Part shown: positions 56,855-64,000 of the stretch, one piece after another | How the letters are laid out: each line of letters starts with the position of its first letter | Numbering within the stretch: position 1 is the stretch's first letter | Assembly (NCBI RefSeq): GCF_024129735.1 | Contig: NZ_JAMXXK010000005.1 | Span: 1 to 64,000, forward strand | Origin: Acinetobacter lwoffii | GTDB taxonomy: Bacteria; Pseudomonadota; Gammaproteobacteria; Pseudomonadales; Moraxellaceae | Length of the DNA stretch: 64,000 nucleotides | Direction of reading: 5' to 3' | The notes under the pieces: generated by a model | The model's input: the letters and a program-made list of their open reading frames with translations, nothing else | Told to the model about the DNA's origin: nothing | Databases searched by the model: none | Translations under genes and position numbers: made by a program

Positions 56855-56880
56855 TATCCCTATATCGAAGTATAGGGATA
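56855..56880 (+). repeat. perfect 10-bp hairpin after the patatin gene
   Basis: TATCCCTATA and TATAGGGATA with a 6-base loop, 23 bp after the patatin stop. An upstream T run exists but there is no downstream T tract, so it is not a clear terminator. Confidence 0.5.
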
Positions 56881-57170
56881 TTCACTCAAAAGGATAACGG
56901 ATCATCGGCTGTAACGCTTAACTGATTGTTATAAAAGATAAGATGATTGCCTATGTGTATCAGTCAGTCGGAATTATCGCAAAAGATAAAATTAATTTTA
57001 AATATAACAAATTGAATTATAAGTATATTGTTTTAAATAATAAGCCTTATTCGTCTTAAATTAAAATTTTAATATTATTATTCGTATACTTAAGTTGATC
57101 AAATATTCAAAAGCATCGATGTTCATGCCAGAATGCAGTTTGAAAAGATCACTACACAGATGTAGACATC
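56881..57170. other. AT-rich intergenic region between the patatin gene and a small protein gene
   Basis: About 290 bp with no supported gene. It probably holds the promoter for the 58-residue gene. Nothing distinctive is seen beyond AT-rich tracts near 57000-57090. Confidence 0.4.
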
Positions 57171-57347
57171 ATGATGCATATTAAAATTGGACAGCAGGTC
57201 AAACTGGCACAATTCGAACACTATATTTTTACAGTGACCGCGACCCATCAGGATGGTTCTTTTACCGTTGAAACGACCTTGGATGGTCAACAAATTTTAA
57301 GTTATCAGAACCTGGCGCAGGAAATGCTCAGGCCAGTGATGCTTTAA
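57171..57347 (+). CDS. small beta-type protein, 58 residues, unknown
   Basis: MMHIKIGQQVKLAQFEHYI then FTVTATHQDGSFTVETTLDG, with polar and hydrophobic residues alternating as in a small beta-barrel. The second ATG (57174) is an equally good start. No signal or family is recognised. Codon use is normal, and there is a plausible two-strand fold, so it is called as a gene although it is short. Confidence 0.5.
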   Translation: MMHIKIGQQVKLAQFEHYIFTVTATHQDGSFTVETTLDGQQILSYQNLAQEMLRPVML

Positions 57348-57634
57348 ATCACGCAGAGCCTTTTTATTTTCCTGAATTATTTTTGTTCAGCGCTTAAAAC
57401 AGTGAAAAATTCTCAGTTGCTGTGTGATCAACCCCAGATAAATAAGTGTTGATTTATTGGCACTTAACTTTCTAACTGAGATTTTAAGCAATTAAATATA
57501 TTTTTTTCTGTATGAATACATTTTCTATATCAATAATTGTGATGCTTCATTTGCCGAATTGAACATTTTATTCATGTTAAAAACGCTATAATAATAAACG
57601 ATAACCTTGTCATTCAAAGAGTTCAAAGAAAACG

Positions 57635-58156
57635 ATGGCCCCTTTAGATCAAATTGCAGCAGTGTCGGATGACCAGTCAGAGTTAACGATGTCAGTTCTC
57701 ATGACGCCAGATATGGCAAATTTTTCAGGAAATGTTCATGGTGGAACCATTCTGAAATTATTGGATCAGGTGGCGTATGCGTGTGCAAGTCGCTATTCGG
57801 GTAGTTATGTCGTGACCTTATCTGTAGACAAGGTGAATTTTAAAGAGCCGATTCACGTCGGTGAGCTGGTTACATTCCTGGCCAGTGTGAATCATGTTGG
57901 CCGTACCTCGATGGAAATCGGGATTCGTGTAGAAGCCCAGAATATTCAAAAGAGAACGGTACGTCATACCAATAGCTGCTATTTCACCATGGTTGCGGTG
58001 GATGAAAATGGTAAACCAAAACAGATTCCAGCTTTGAACCTGGACAATGACTGGAAACGTTGCCGTTTTGAAGCAGCAGAACAGCGTAAAGTCGCGCGTT
58101 TGCAAGAAAATCATCATCCTTCTTGCAGCATTTATAAAAAGACTGCACAAAGTTAA
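57635..58156 (+). CDS. acyl-CoA thioesterase (YciA-like hot-dog)
   Basis: The protein is 173 residues. A single hot-dog domain has GNVHGGTILKLLDQVAYACA (catalytic helix with the conserved His and Asp), VVTLSVDKVNFKEPIHVGELV and VGRTSMEIGIRVEAQN. It hydrolyses acyl-CoA to free acid and CoA in the cytoplasm. The last 35 residues, rich in charge, go beyond the core fold. It is a single gene with a terminator just after. Confidence 0.9.
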   Translation: MAPLDQIAAVSDDQSELTMSVLMTPDMANFSGNVHGGTILKLLDQVAYACASRYSGSYVVTLSVDKVNFKEPIHVGELVTFLASVNHVGRTSMEIGIRVEAQNIQKRTVRHTNSCYFTMVAVDENGKPKQIPALNLDNDWKRCRFEAAEQRKVARLQENHHPSCSIYKKTAQS

Positions 58157-58172
58157 GTTAGATCGTGATTGA

Positions 58173-58203
58173 GAAAAGACCTTCCTTAGAAGGTCTTTTT
58201 TTT
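58173..58203 (+). terminator. Terminator downstream of the thioesterase
   Basis: AAAAGACCTTC, a 4-base loop, then GAAGGTCTTTTTTTT. It starts 17 bp after the stop. Confidence 0.9.
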
Positions 58204-58254
58204 GATTCAATTTCAGTTTTTTGCTGGAGCTTTGCCATTTTTTACTCTAATATA

Positions 58255-58272
58255 AAACGATACGTATCGTTT
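58255..58272. promoter_or_regulatory. perfect 18-bp palindrome, probable TetR-family operator
   Basis: AAACGATACGTATCGTTT, a complete palindrome 34 bp before the TetR start codon. Size and position fit autoregulation by the encoded TetR protein. Confidence 0.8.
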
Positions 58273-58306
58273 CGATTTTTAAATATTAAAAGTTAAGTAG
58301 AAAAAT

Positions 58307-58870
58307 ATGAGCAGTGACGAAAAAAGTTCCCGGCGACAGCAGTGCATTTTACAGGCAGTCGCAGATGCGCTGGCAGAATGTGAATATCATCAGCTGACGA
58401 TTGAAGATGTGGCGGCACGTGCCGGCGTAGGCAAGTCCACGATTTATCGATGGTGGAAACATAAATCGGAACTGGTGCTGGACACTTTCAAACAGCATAC
58501 AGCTTCGGTATTTGAGCTGGATGCCTCTAAAAGCCTGAAAAGTAATCTTATTCAACAACTTGGTTCTTTATCTCAGGCACTGAATCATCCGGTGGGGCGG
58601 GCTTTGCTGGTGGTGATTGCCAATCACCGTGAACTGGCAGGTGAGTTCTTTCAGCAATATCTCTTGCCACGTCGGCAACAGACTCATCAACTGATTCAGC
58701 AAGCGATTGAACGGGGAGAAATCCGCGCGGATTATCCTTTTGATTTGATGCTGGATACCTTATACGGCCCGATTCATTACCAGATCATTTTTTTCAACCG
58801 GATTCCAGATGAACACTATATCCAGAATCTGGTCGAGTTGGCCTTGTATCCTGTCGCTATTCAAGCCTGA
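58307..58870 (+). CDS. TetR/AcrR family transcriptional regulator
   Basis: The protein is 187 residues. The N-terminal HTH contains TIEDVAARAGVGKSTIYRWWKH (about residues 27-48), and the ligand domain ends with YGPIHYQIIFFNRIPDE, a C-terminal type found in TetR_C_11-like regulators. It probably represses itself and the MFS gene 40 bp downstream through the palindrome upstream. The ligand is unknown. Confidence 0.9.
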   Translation: MSSDEKSSRRQQCILQAVADALAECEYHQLTIEDVAARAGVGKSTIYRWWKHKSELVLDTFKQHTASVFELDASKSLKSNLIQQLGSLSQALNHPVGRALLVVIANHRELAGEFFQQYLLPRRQQTHQLIQQAIERGEIRADYPFDLMLDTLYGPIHYQIIFFNRIPDEHYIQNLVELALYPVAIQA

Positions 58871-58910
58871 GTTTGTGCTATTTCCCTACAAATTTTAAAA
58901 GTTGGTGATT

Positions 58911-60086
58911 ATGTCAGTTAGCGCTGAGCGGTTATGGAATCGCTCATTTATCTTGTGCTTATTCAATAATTTTTTCCTGTTCGTTTATTACTTTGCCTTA
59001 CTGACCATCTTGCCGATTTACATCATGAAAGATCTGGGCGGTTCGGTAAAAGAAGCTGGGTTGGCGCTGACGCTATTTTTGGCCTCTTCGATTGCGATTC
59101 GGCCATTTTCCGGCATGATCATCGAAAAGCTCGGCAAGAAAATCTCGATGCGCGGCGCAGGTGTGATTTTTGCCTTATTTGCCTTTAGTTATTTGCTGGT
59201 AGATAGCATGTGGTCGCTGTTGCTGGTGCGTTTTTTACATGGCATCTGGTTCAGTATTTTGACCACGGTGGCAGTACCCGTCGCCAATGAATTTATTCCT
59301 GAACAGCGCAAAGGTGAGGGCATGGGTTATTTTGTCATGTCAACCAATCTGGGTGTGGTATTTGGGCCCTTGCTGGCATTGACCGTGATTCAGTTCACCA
59401 GCTTCAAGGTCTTATTTGGCATTCTTGCCGTTATTATTTCTTTGGGATTAATCTTTTGCTGGATGCTCAAAATCACAGAGTTACCAAAACCTGAAGCCAT
59501 AAGCAAAGAGAAAACCAGCTTGAGCTTGCAGGATATTCTGGAAGTCAAAGTTCTGGCGGTAAGTTTCGTGGCTTTATTAACCGCTTTTGCCTACTCGGGC
59601 ATCATGAGCTTTATTACTGCATTTAGTGAAACCAAGCAGCTTTTAGCCTATACCAGCGTATTCTTTATTGTCTTTGCAGCGTCCATGTTGCTGGTCAGAC
59701 CTTGGGTTGGAAAGATTTATGACCGTAAGGGACCCAGTGCAGTTATTTATCCTTCATTTATTTTCTTTGCCATTGGTCTGGTGATTGTCAGCCTGATTTC
59801 CAATCAATGGATATTATGGTTGTCGGCGGTGTTTATTGGGATCGGTTATGGTTCACTATTCCCATGTTTGCAGACCTTGGCCATTCAGTCGGTCGACAAA
59901 CAGCGTATGGGACATGCGATTTCAACCTTCTTTACCCTGTTTGATCTGGGTTTAGCGATCGGTTCCGTAGCCATGGGAATATTGATTGCCTATTGGGGCT
60001 TTGAAACCACCTATGTTTTGAGTGCTGTACTCGTCATTGTGACGATACTGGTTTATCGTCAGTATGTTGCCAAAAAGCAAAAATAA
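58911..60086 (+). CDS. MFS transporter
   Basis: The protein is 391 residues from ATG 58911; a TTG at 58902 begins the frame but is less likely. It has twelve helices. The loop after helix 2, GMIIEKLGKKISMRGAG, resembles the MFS motif A, and FLHGIWFSILTTVAVPVANEFIPEQRKGEGMGYF is family-typical. It resembles sugar or drug exporters. Its position behind the TetR gene suggests an exporter induced by its substrate. Confidence 0.87.
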   Translation: MSVSAERLWNRSFILCLFNNFFLFVYYFALLTILPIYIMKDLGGSVKEAGLALTLFLASSIAIRPFSGMIIEKLGKKISMRGAGVIFALFAFSYLLVDSMWSLLLVRFLHGIWFSILTTVAVPVANEFIPEQRKGEGMGYFVMSTNLGVVFGPLLALTVIQFTSFKVLFGILAVIISLGLIFCWMLKITELPKPEAISKEKTSLSLQDILEVKVLAVSFVALLTAFAYSGIMSFITAFSETKQLLAYTSVFFIVFAASMLLVRPWVGKIYDRKGPSAVIYPSFIFFAIGLVIVSLISNQWILWLSAVFIGIGYGSLFPCLQTLAIQSVDKQRMGHAISTFFTLFDLGLAIGSVAMGILIAYWGFETTYVLSAVLVIVTILVYRQYVAKKQK

Positions 60087-60112
60087 GCGCCCGGCAAGTT
60101 TGGAGTTATAAA

Positions 60113-61006
60113 ATGGAATTAAGACATTTACGTTATTTCGTTACAGTGGCGCAGGAACTGAACTTTACCCGTGCCGCGGAAAAATTAAATACGGTACAGC
60201 CATCACTGAGCCAGCAAATCAAGGATCTGGAACGTGAGGTTGGCGTACAGTTGCTGGAGCGGAATAACCGTAAGGTCGGGCTCACTGAAGCCGGTCAGGC
60301 ATTTTTAAAAGAAGCTTTATTGAGTCTTGAGCATGCAGAGCGCGCCATTCAGACTGCCAGACAGATCGCCAATGCACAGCAGGACCAGCTGAATATCGGT
60401 TTTGTCCCGGTCGCGGAAATGAAAGTCTTTCCTTATATCATGCCGAATATCCGCGCGCATTTTCCTGAACTGAAAGCACAGTTTCACAGTCTGACCGATG
60501 CAGAGCAGTTTAGTGCCTTAAGAAATGGACAGATCGATATTGCCTTTACCCGTTATCCGGGGCAGTTGAGTGAATTTGATTCGATCCGCATTTTTGATGA
60601 GCCTTTAACCTTGATTGTGCCGAAAGATTCCCCGGCTGCGGCCTTGCCCTATGTCAGTATCAAGAGTTTTGAAAATCAGGACTTTGTAATTAGTGATGAG
60701 CAGTCCTCACCGCAACTGCATAAGCTGATTCAGGATTTTTTTAAACAGTCCAAATTAAAAGTGAATGTGGTGCAGTATTCCACCAATATTCTGCTCAATG
60801 TCAATCTGGTGGGAATGGGCGTGGGCTGGAGTCTGGTGCCAGCCTATGTGATTCCATTGCTCGGCGATAATATTGTGGTGAAAAAGACCCTAGAACCGTT
60901 ACCGATGATTGGACTGTATGCCAATTATCGCAAGGATCAAAAACATGTGGTGATTGATCTGATTTTGAAAGTATTAAAAGAAAAGTTTTGTGTGGATCTT
61001 TTTTAA
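60113..61006 (+). CDS. LysR family transcriptional regulator
   Basis: The protein is 297 residues. The HTH with ELNFTRAAEKLNTVQPSLSQQIKDLE lies within residues 1-60 and a periplasmic-binding-like effector domain follows (about 90-295). It starts 26 bp after the MFS gene and points the same way, so it is probably in the same transcript as TetR-MFS. Many LysR proteins regulate a divergent gene, but none is divergent here. The target may be the downstream GST or the opposed monooxygenase. Confidence 0.9.
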   Translation: MELRHLRYFVTVAQELNFTRAAEKLNTVQPSLSQQIKDLEREVGVQLLERNNRKVGLTEAGQAFLKEALLSLEHAERAIQTARQIANAQQDQLNIGFVPVAEMKVFPYIMPNIRAHFPELKAQFHSLTDAEQFSALRNGQIDIAFTRYPGQLSEFDSIRIFDEPLTLIVPKDSPAAALPYVSIKSFENQDFVISDEQSSPQLHKLIQDFFKQSKLKVNVVQYSTNILLNVNLVGMGVGWSLVPAYVIPLLGDNIVVKKTLEPLPMIGLYANYRKDQKHVVIDLILKVLKEKFCVDLF

Positions 61007-61134
61007 TATTTAAACCTTCAATCTGCCCATCTAAAAAGCCGTGCGACAGAAATGATCTGTAGCACATCCTTTTAAATCGGGACTGCAAATCACTTTATAC
61101 TGAACCTCTAACAATAAAAACCGGTTGAAGCAGG

Positions 61135-61752
61135 ATGATGAAGCTCTATAACAACCCGCAATCACGTGGCCTGACCTTGTTGCCTTTACTGAAAGAATTG
61201 CAGATTGAAGACCAGATTGAACAGGTGGAAGTCGCCTATGAGCATATGCATCAGCAGGCGTATACACAGATCAATCCGATGGGAAAAGTTCCCTGTCTGG
61301 TGGATCAAGGTGTCATTATTTCAGAAATGGCCGCTATTTTTATCTATCTGGCAGATAAATATCGTGACAAAGGATTGGCACCTGCTTTGGATGATCCGAA
61401 GCGTGGGGCGTATTTAAAATGGATGTTTTTCTGTCATGGACCCTTCACCGAATATATCGATATAAAAAATTTGCAGGTGTCGCCAGAAAATATTGAAAAG
61501 AACCGGAGAAGTTTAAGTTTTGGGAATGAAGCAGCCGTATTTGATTTTCTGCAACAGGGCATCGGGCAGGCTAGTCCTTATCTGTTGGGTGAAAAAGTCT
61601 CGGCGGCGGATCTCTATGTGGCTTACTGTTTGATCTTCGCCATATCTGCGAAAATTTTACCGCCATTTGACGAGTTTAGGCTCTTCCTGCAGCAGATGGC
61701 TCGCCGTGATTCCCTGAAAGATATCCCGTGGTTTCAAGAGTACCGAGTCTAA
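61135..61752 (+). CDS. glutathione S-transferase family protein
   Basis: The protein is 205 residues; ATG 61135 or 61138 starts it. The N-terminal thioredoxin-like domain ends in NPMGKVPCLVDQGVIISEMAAIFIYLAD, the usual cis-Pro and glutathione contact region. The all-helical C-terminal domain has LLGEKVSAADLYVAYCL. It likely conjugates or isomerises electrophiles with glutathione in the cytoplasm. It lies 128 bp after the LysR gene. Confidence 0.88.
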   Translation: MMKLYNNPQSRGLTLLPLLKELQIEDQIEQVEVAYEHMHQQAYTQINPMGKVPCLVDQGVIISEMAAIFIYLADKYRDKGLAPALDDPKRGAYLKWMFFCHGPFTEYIDIKNLQVSPENIEKNRRSLSFGNEAAVFDFLQQGIGQASPYLLGEKVSAADLYVAYCLIFAISAKILPPFDEFRLFLQQMARRDSLKDIPWFQEYRV

Positions 61753-61790
61753 TTCCTCTGTCTATATATTGTCCGGGAGATCTAAAACAA

Positions 61791-61816
61791 TAAAAAAAAC
61801 CACGCCGAAGCGTGGT
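61791..61816 (-). terminator. Terminator downstream of the FAD monooxygenase gene
   Basis: ACCACGC and GCGTGGT with a 4-base loop, followed on the minus strand by an eight-T run, 17 bp past the stop at 61834. Confidence 0.88.
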
Positions 61817-61833
61817 GAAAAGTGACCCTAATA

Positions 61834-63438
61834 TTATTTCAGGTAAAGCTTTTTAAACAGTTGCTGGCTGGTGCTTTCCATCGATTGAGGAATGGCCAGG
61901 GCAGCTACGAAACGGTCAGGACGCAAGATCACAACTGAATCAGACGTGTTGCCAAACCACGAGCGGATATCTGTGCCGATATCACCAATGGTGATGACAT
62001 CTTCATACTGTTTACGCTGGCTATTTTGCAATTGCACCGCAGGAATTACCTGAATGAATTTCACGCGGAGCGTTTTCCACTGTTGCAACGTATCTGGGCT
62101 CAGACCCCATTTCGGATCGACACCCCAAGCAATAATCGCAAAATCATTGCCGATCACTTCATCCAGTAATACGGTTTCACCCGAAGCCAGCTGAACCTGA
62201 GGCTGGATAAACATCTTACCGACCGGAGAGTTCTTGGCTCCGTTACTCAAAAGTGCGCCGTCATGATATTTCGGCATCGGTTTAAAGCGCATTTCCAGCA
62301 GATATTGTTTGATCGGCTTGATATAGTTCAGGGCATAGGCAATGCTGTCACGAACAAATCCTTGCCATTTTTTCGGTGGTGCCAGTACGTGACCTGCCAT
62401 CACCGACAGGTCAATCATCGCCTTGGCATGGTCTTTACGTTCGATCTGATACGAATCTAAAAGTGCTGGGCCAGCTTTACCTTGAACAACCAGTGCCATT
62501 TTCCAGGCCAGGTTAAAGGCATCACGCATACCGCTGTTATAACCCTGACCTTGCCATACCGGCATGATGTGCGCAGCATCACCGGCCAGCAAAATACGGT
62601 CGACACGGAACTTGTCGGCAATACGGGCATTATGGGTATAAACACGCTGACGGATCACTTCGATACCATCCGTGCTTGGTAAGACCTTGGACAGAAGTTT
62701 GGCAATATTTTCCGGTTTGCTCAGTTCTTCCTGCGTTTCACCCGGCATGACCATAAATTCAAAGCGTCGAATACCATGTGGCAAAGCAGCTGATACATAA
62801 GGACGAACCGGATCACAACATAAGTAAATATGCGGTGTAGCAAGCGGGTCATTCTCAAGATCGATCACGATCCATTGATTCGGTGCGGTTTCACCTTCAA
62901 AGGCAATGCCCAGGTTGCGGCGCACATAAGAATTACCGCCATCACAGGCAATCAGATATTGAGCGCGGATGGTTTCTGCATCGCCCTCTTTATTTTGCAG
63001 ATTGAGTATTACGCCGTCAGCATCTTGACTAAACTGAGTCAATTGACGAGAAAACAGCACTTGGGTGTTTTTATATTGCTTTAAGCCTTGCAGTAGGACG
63101 TTATCAACTTGTGGCTGAATAAAGGCATTACGGCGCGAGAAACCGAACTCACGTGTTAAAGGTTGAATATCAGCAAAACAGCGACCTTTAGGCGTCAAGA
63201 AGCGCATCGCATGATTCGGAGTGGTATGCGGTAAGACTTGATCGACTAAACCCAAAGATTGAATGGTACGCAAGGATTCATCATCGATTCCAATCGCACG
63301 TGGATAATCAATCAAACTATCCAGTTGCTCGACAATCGTGACAGCTATGCCTTGCTTGCTCAGATAGTTGGCAATGGTTAAGCCGACAGGGCCGGCGCCA
63401 AGGATTGCCACTTCAGTAGTGTAATTAGTATTGCTCAT
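61834..63438 (-). CDS. FAD-dependent aromatic hydroxylase, MhpA-like
   Basis: The protein is 534 residues, near the 550 of MhpA. The FAD site is [19 protein letters not shown] at the N-terminus, the DG motif lies near [14 protein letters not shown], and [28 protein letters not shown] is the GD motif with the substrate-facing loop. MhpA enzymes hydroxylate 3-(3-hydroxyphenyl)propionate or related phenols before ring cleavage. No ring-cleavage or hydrolase partner lies next to it, so the precise substrate is unsure. It is convergent with the GST gene. Confidence 0.85.
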   Translation of the reverse strand: MSNTNYTTEVAILGAGPVGLTIANYLSKQGIAVTIVEQLDSLIDYPRAIGIDDESLRTIQSLGLVDQVLPHTTPNHAMRFLTPKGRCFADIQPLTREFGFSRRNAFIQPQVDNVLLQGLKQYKNTQVLFSRQLTQFSQDADGVILNLQNKEGDAETIRAQYLIACDGGNSYVRRNLGIAFEGETAPNQWIVIDLENDPLATPHIYLCCDPVRPYVSAALPHGIRRFEFMVMPGETQEELSKPENIAKLLSKVLPSTDGIEVIRQRVYTHNARIADKFRVDRILLAGDAAHIMPVWQGQGYNSGMRDAFNLAWKMALVVQGKAGPALLDSYQIERKDHAKAMIDLSVMAGHVLAPPKKWQGFVRDSIAYALNYIKPIKQYLLEMRFKPMPKYHDGALLSNGAKNSPVGKMFIQPQVQLASGETVLLDEVIGNDFAIIAWGVDPKWGLSPDTLQQWKTLRVKFIQVIPAVQLQNSQRKQYEDVITIGDIGTDIRSWFGNTSDSVVILRPDRFVAALAIPQSMESTSQQLFKKLYLK

Positions 63439-63666
63439 AGCGAATGTCCATTCAATCGACTTGCATTTGATGCTATTAAGGGACAGTTAGAAGCTAGAAA
63501 CAAGTTAGGCGATAGTAGCTTAAGTATATGGATAATATTGGAATGAAATAGGTGGTTTTTAAATAAACAATTGATTTTAATTATAAAAATAATAAAAATT
63601 TGATAGCCCGTATTAATTCTATGATCAGTTTTGACTATGGTGATAAATAGATTTTGTGCAATAAAA

Positions 63667-63698
63667 ATGCTGAACCAGCATCAAGCATGATTCAGCAT
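63667..63698. repeat. inverted repeat, 8-bp arms
   Basis: The arms ATGCTGAA and TTCAGCAT are separated by 16 bases. It lies just left of a larger repeat. Confidence 0.45.
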
Positions 63699-63704
63699 CG
63701 AATA

Positions 63705-63757
63705 ATATCGGGGGCAGTATAGGACAAAGCCTACTGGAGAATTACTGTCCCTGATAT
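63705..63757 (+). repeat. inverted repeat, 15-bp arms with two G-T wobbles
   Basis: ATATCGGGGGCAGTA pairs with TACTGTCCCTGATAT across a 23-base loop; two positions pair only as G-U if transcribed on the plus strand. It lies downstream of the minus-strand gene whose stop is at 63792. Confidence 0.5.
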
Positions 63758-63791
63758 TTTCATTGAAGGATTAAACGAGTCGTTCAATTAA

Positions 63792-64000
63792 TTAACGTGC
63801 AGCAGGTTTTGCAGGGGGCGTGCTTTCTATAGCAGCTTCAGAGGCAGCAGGCTGCTCTGCAGATGCACCTGCAACAGGAGCATTCGATTCAGGTAATTCT
63901 TGTGTAGTCACAATCACTTTTTCTTCTGCAGTGGTGGTTTTCGCATCTGTGGTTTTGCTGTCAGCAAAACTGGTGGCTGCAGCAGCAGTAAGCGTAGTGG
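63792..64000 (-). CDS. C-terminal part of a secreted Ala/Thr/Pro-rich protein, cut by the window edge
   Basis: The last 68 residues before the stop are visible. A signal-peptide end (TLTAAAATSFA) is followed by DSKTTDAKTTTAEEKVIVTTQELPESNAPVAG and more Ala/Glu/Pro-rich sequence, ending PAKPAAR. The start lies beyond position 64000. It is low-complexity and probably periplasmic or surface-linked. No function is assigned. Confidence 0.6.
   Translation of the reverse strand, partial: TTLTAAAATSFADSKTTDAKTTTAEEKVIVTTQELPESNAPVAGASAEQPAASEAAIESTPPAKPAAR

Larger units (their letters stand above)
63439..63791. other. intergenic region with two hairpins
   Basis: About 350 bp, AT-rich, with no supported gene. 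It contains the monooxygenase promoter on its left and inverted repeats at 63667-63698 and 63705-63757 on its right. Confidence 0.5.

Overview
The window looks like a chromosomal segment of an Acinetobacter species (Moraxellaceae, Gammaproteobacteria). The reasons are low GC with AT-rich intergenic DNA, a pilGHIJ-chpA twitching-chemotaxis cluster without pilK or chpB, a hydrophilin of the Acinetobacter desiccation-tolerance type, a signal-less YkuD peptidase resembling ElsL, and paralogous secreted proteins with an N-terminal E-L-S-x-x-x-G-Q type motif. No insertion sequence, prophage, CRISPR array or rRNA operon was seen. The species cannot be set from the sequence alone.

Layout. 1-8.0 kb: a DUF4870 membrane protein with a disturbed 5' end, a PLP-dependent deaminase, a small lipoprotein, a LysE exporter, an Amt ammonium channel, a metallo-hydrolase broken by one in-frame stop, a tiny membrane protein, a lipoprotein and metG. 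8.2-11.0 kb: accessory-looking genes between metG and apbC, namely an unknown membrane-anchored protein, a protein with a HEPN-like R-x4-H motif, a probable gene remnant, and a hydrophilin followed by a long inverted repeat. 11.2-14.0 kb: apbC, a second LysE exporter and dcd. 14.2-21.0 kb: a four-gene operon of large secreted proteins sharing the N-terminal motif, closed by a strong terminator. 21.0-27.8 kb (minus strand): proS, an RND permease with its lipoprotein adaptor, and a coiled-coil periplasmic protein.

28.1-36.6 kb: the chemosensory system for type IV pili (pilG, pilH, pilI, pilJ, chpA and a chpC-like CheW protein). PilJ should sense the signal, PilI and the ChpC-like protein should couple it to the multi-HPt kinase ChpA, and PilG and PilH should receive phosphate. 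36.6-40.2 kb: dapE, an entericidin-like lipoprotein, DUF1853, and a DUF454 membrane protein overlapping the ElsL-like L,D-carboxypeptidase. 40.6-41.6 kb: eight tRNA genes (Val-TAC and Asp-GTC, four each) behind one strong promoter. 41.6-50.8 kb: DUF2750, YdcF, a Fur-box-preceded PepSY/flavoprotein reductase, a YcxB-like protein, a FUSC transporter, a Bcr/CflA exporter and a nitroreductase.

51.7-57.4 kb: Na+/glutamate and Na+/alanine symporters, a chromate transporter, a patatin lipoprotein and a 58-residue protein. 57.6-63.4 kb: an acyl-CoA thioesterase, a TetR regulator behind a perfect 18-bp palindrome, an MFS transporter, a LysR regulator, a glutathione S-transferase and an MhpA-like FAD monooxygenase. 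The window ends inside a secreted Ala/Thr/Pro-rich protein. Most of the window is ordinary core chromosome. The parts most worth a second look are 8.2-11.0 kb, the 14.2-21.0 kb operon, and the structured intergenic regions.
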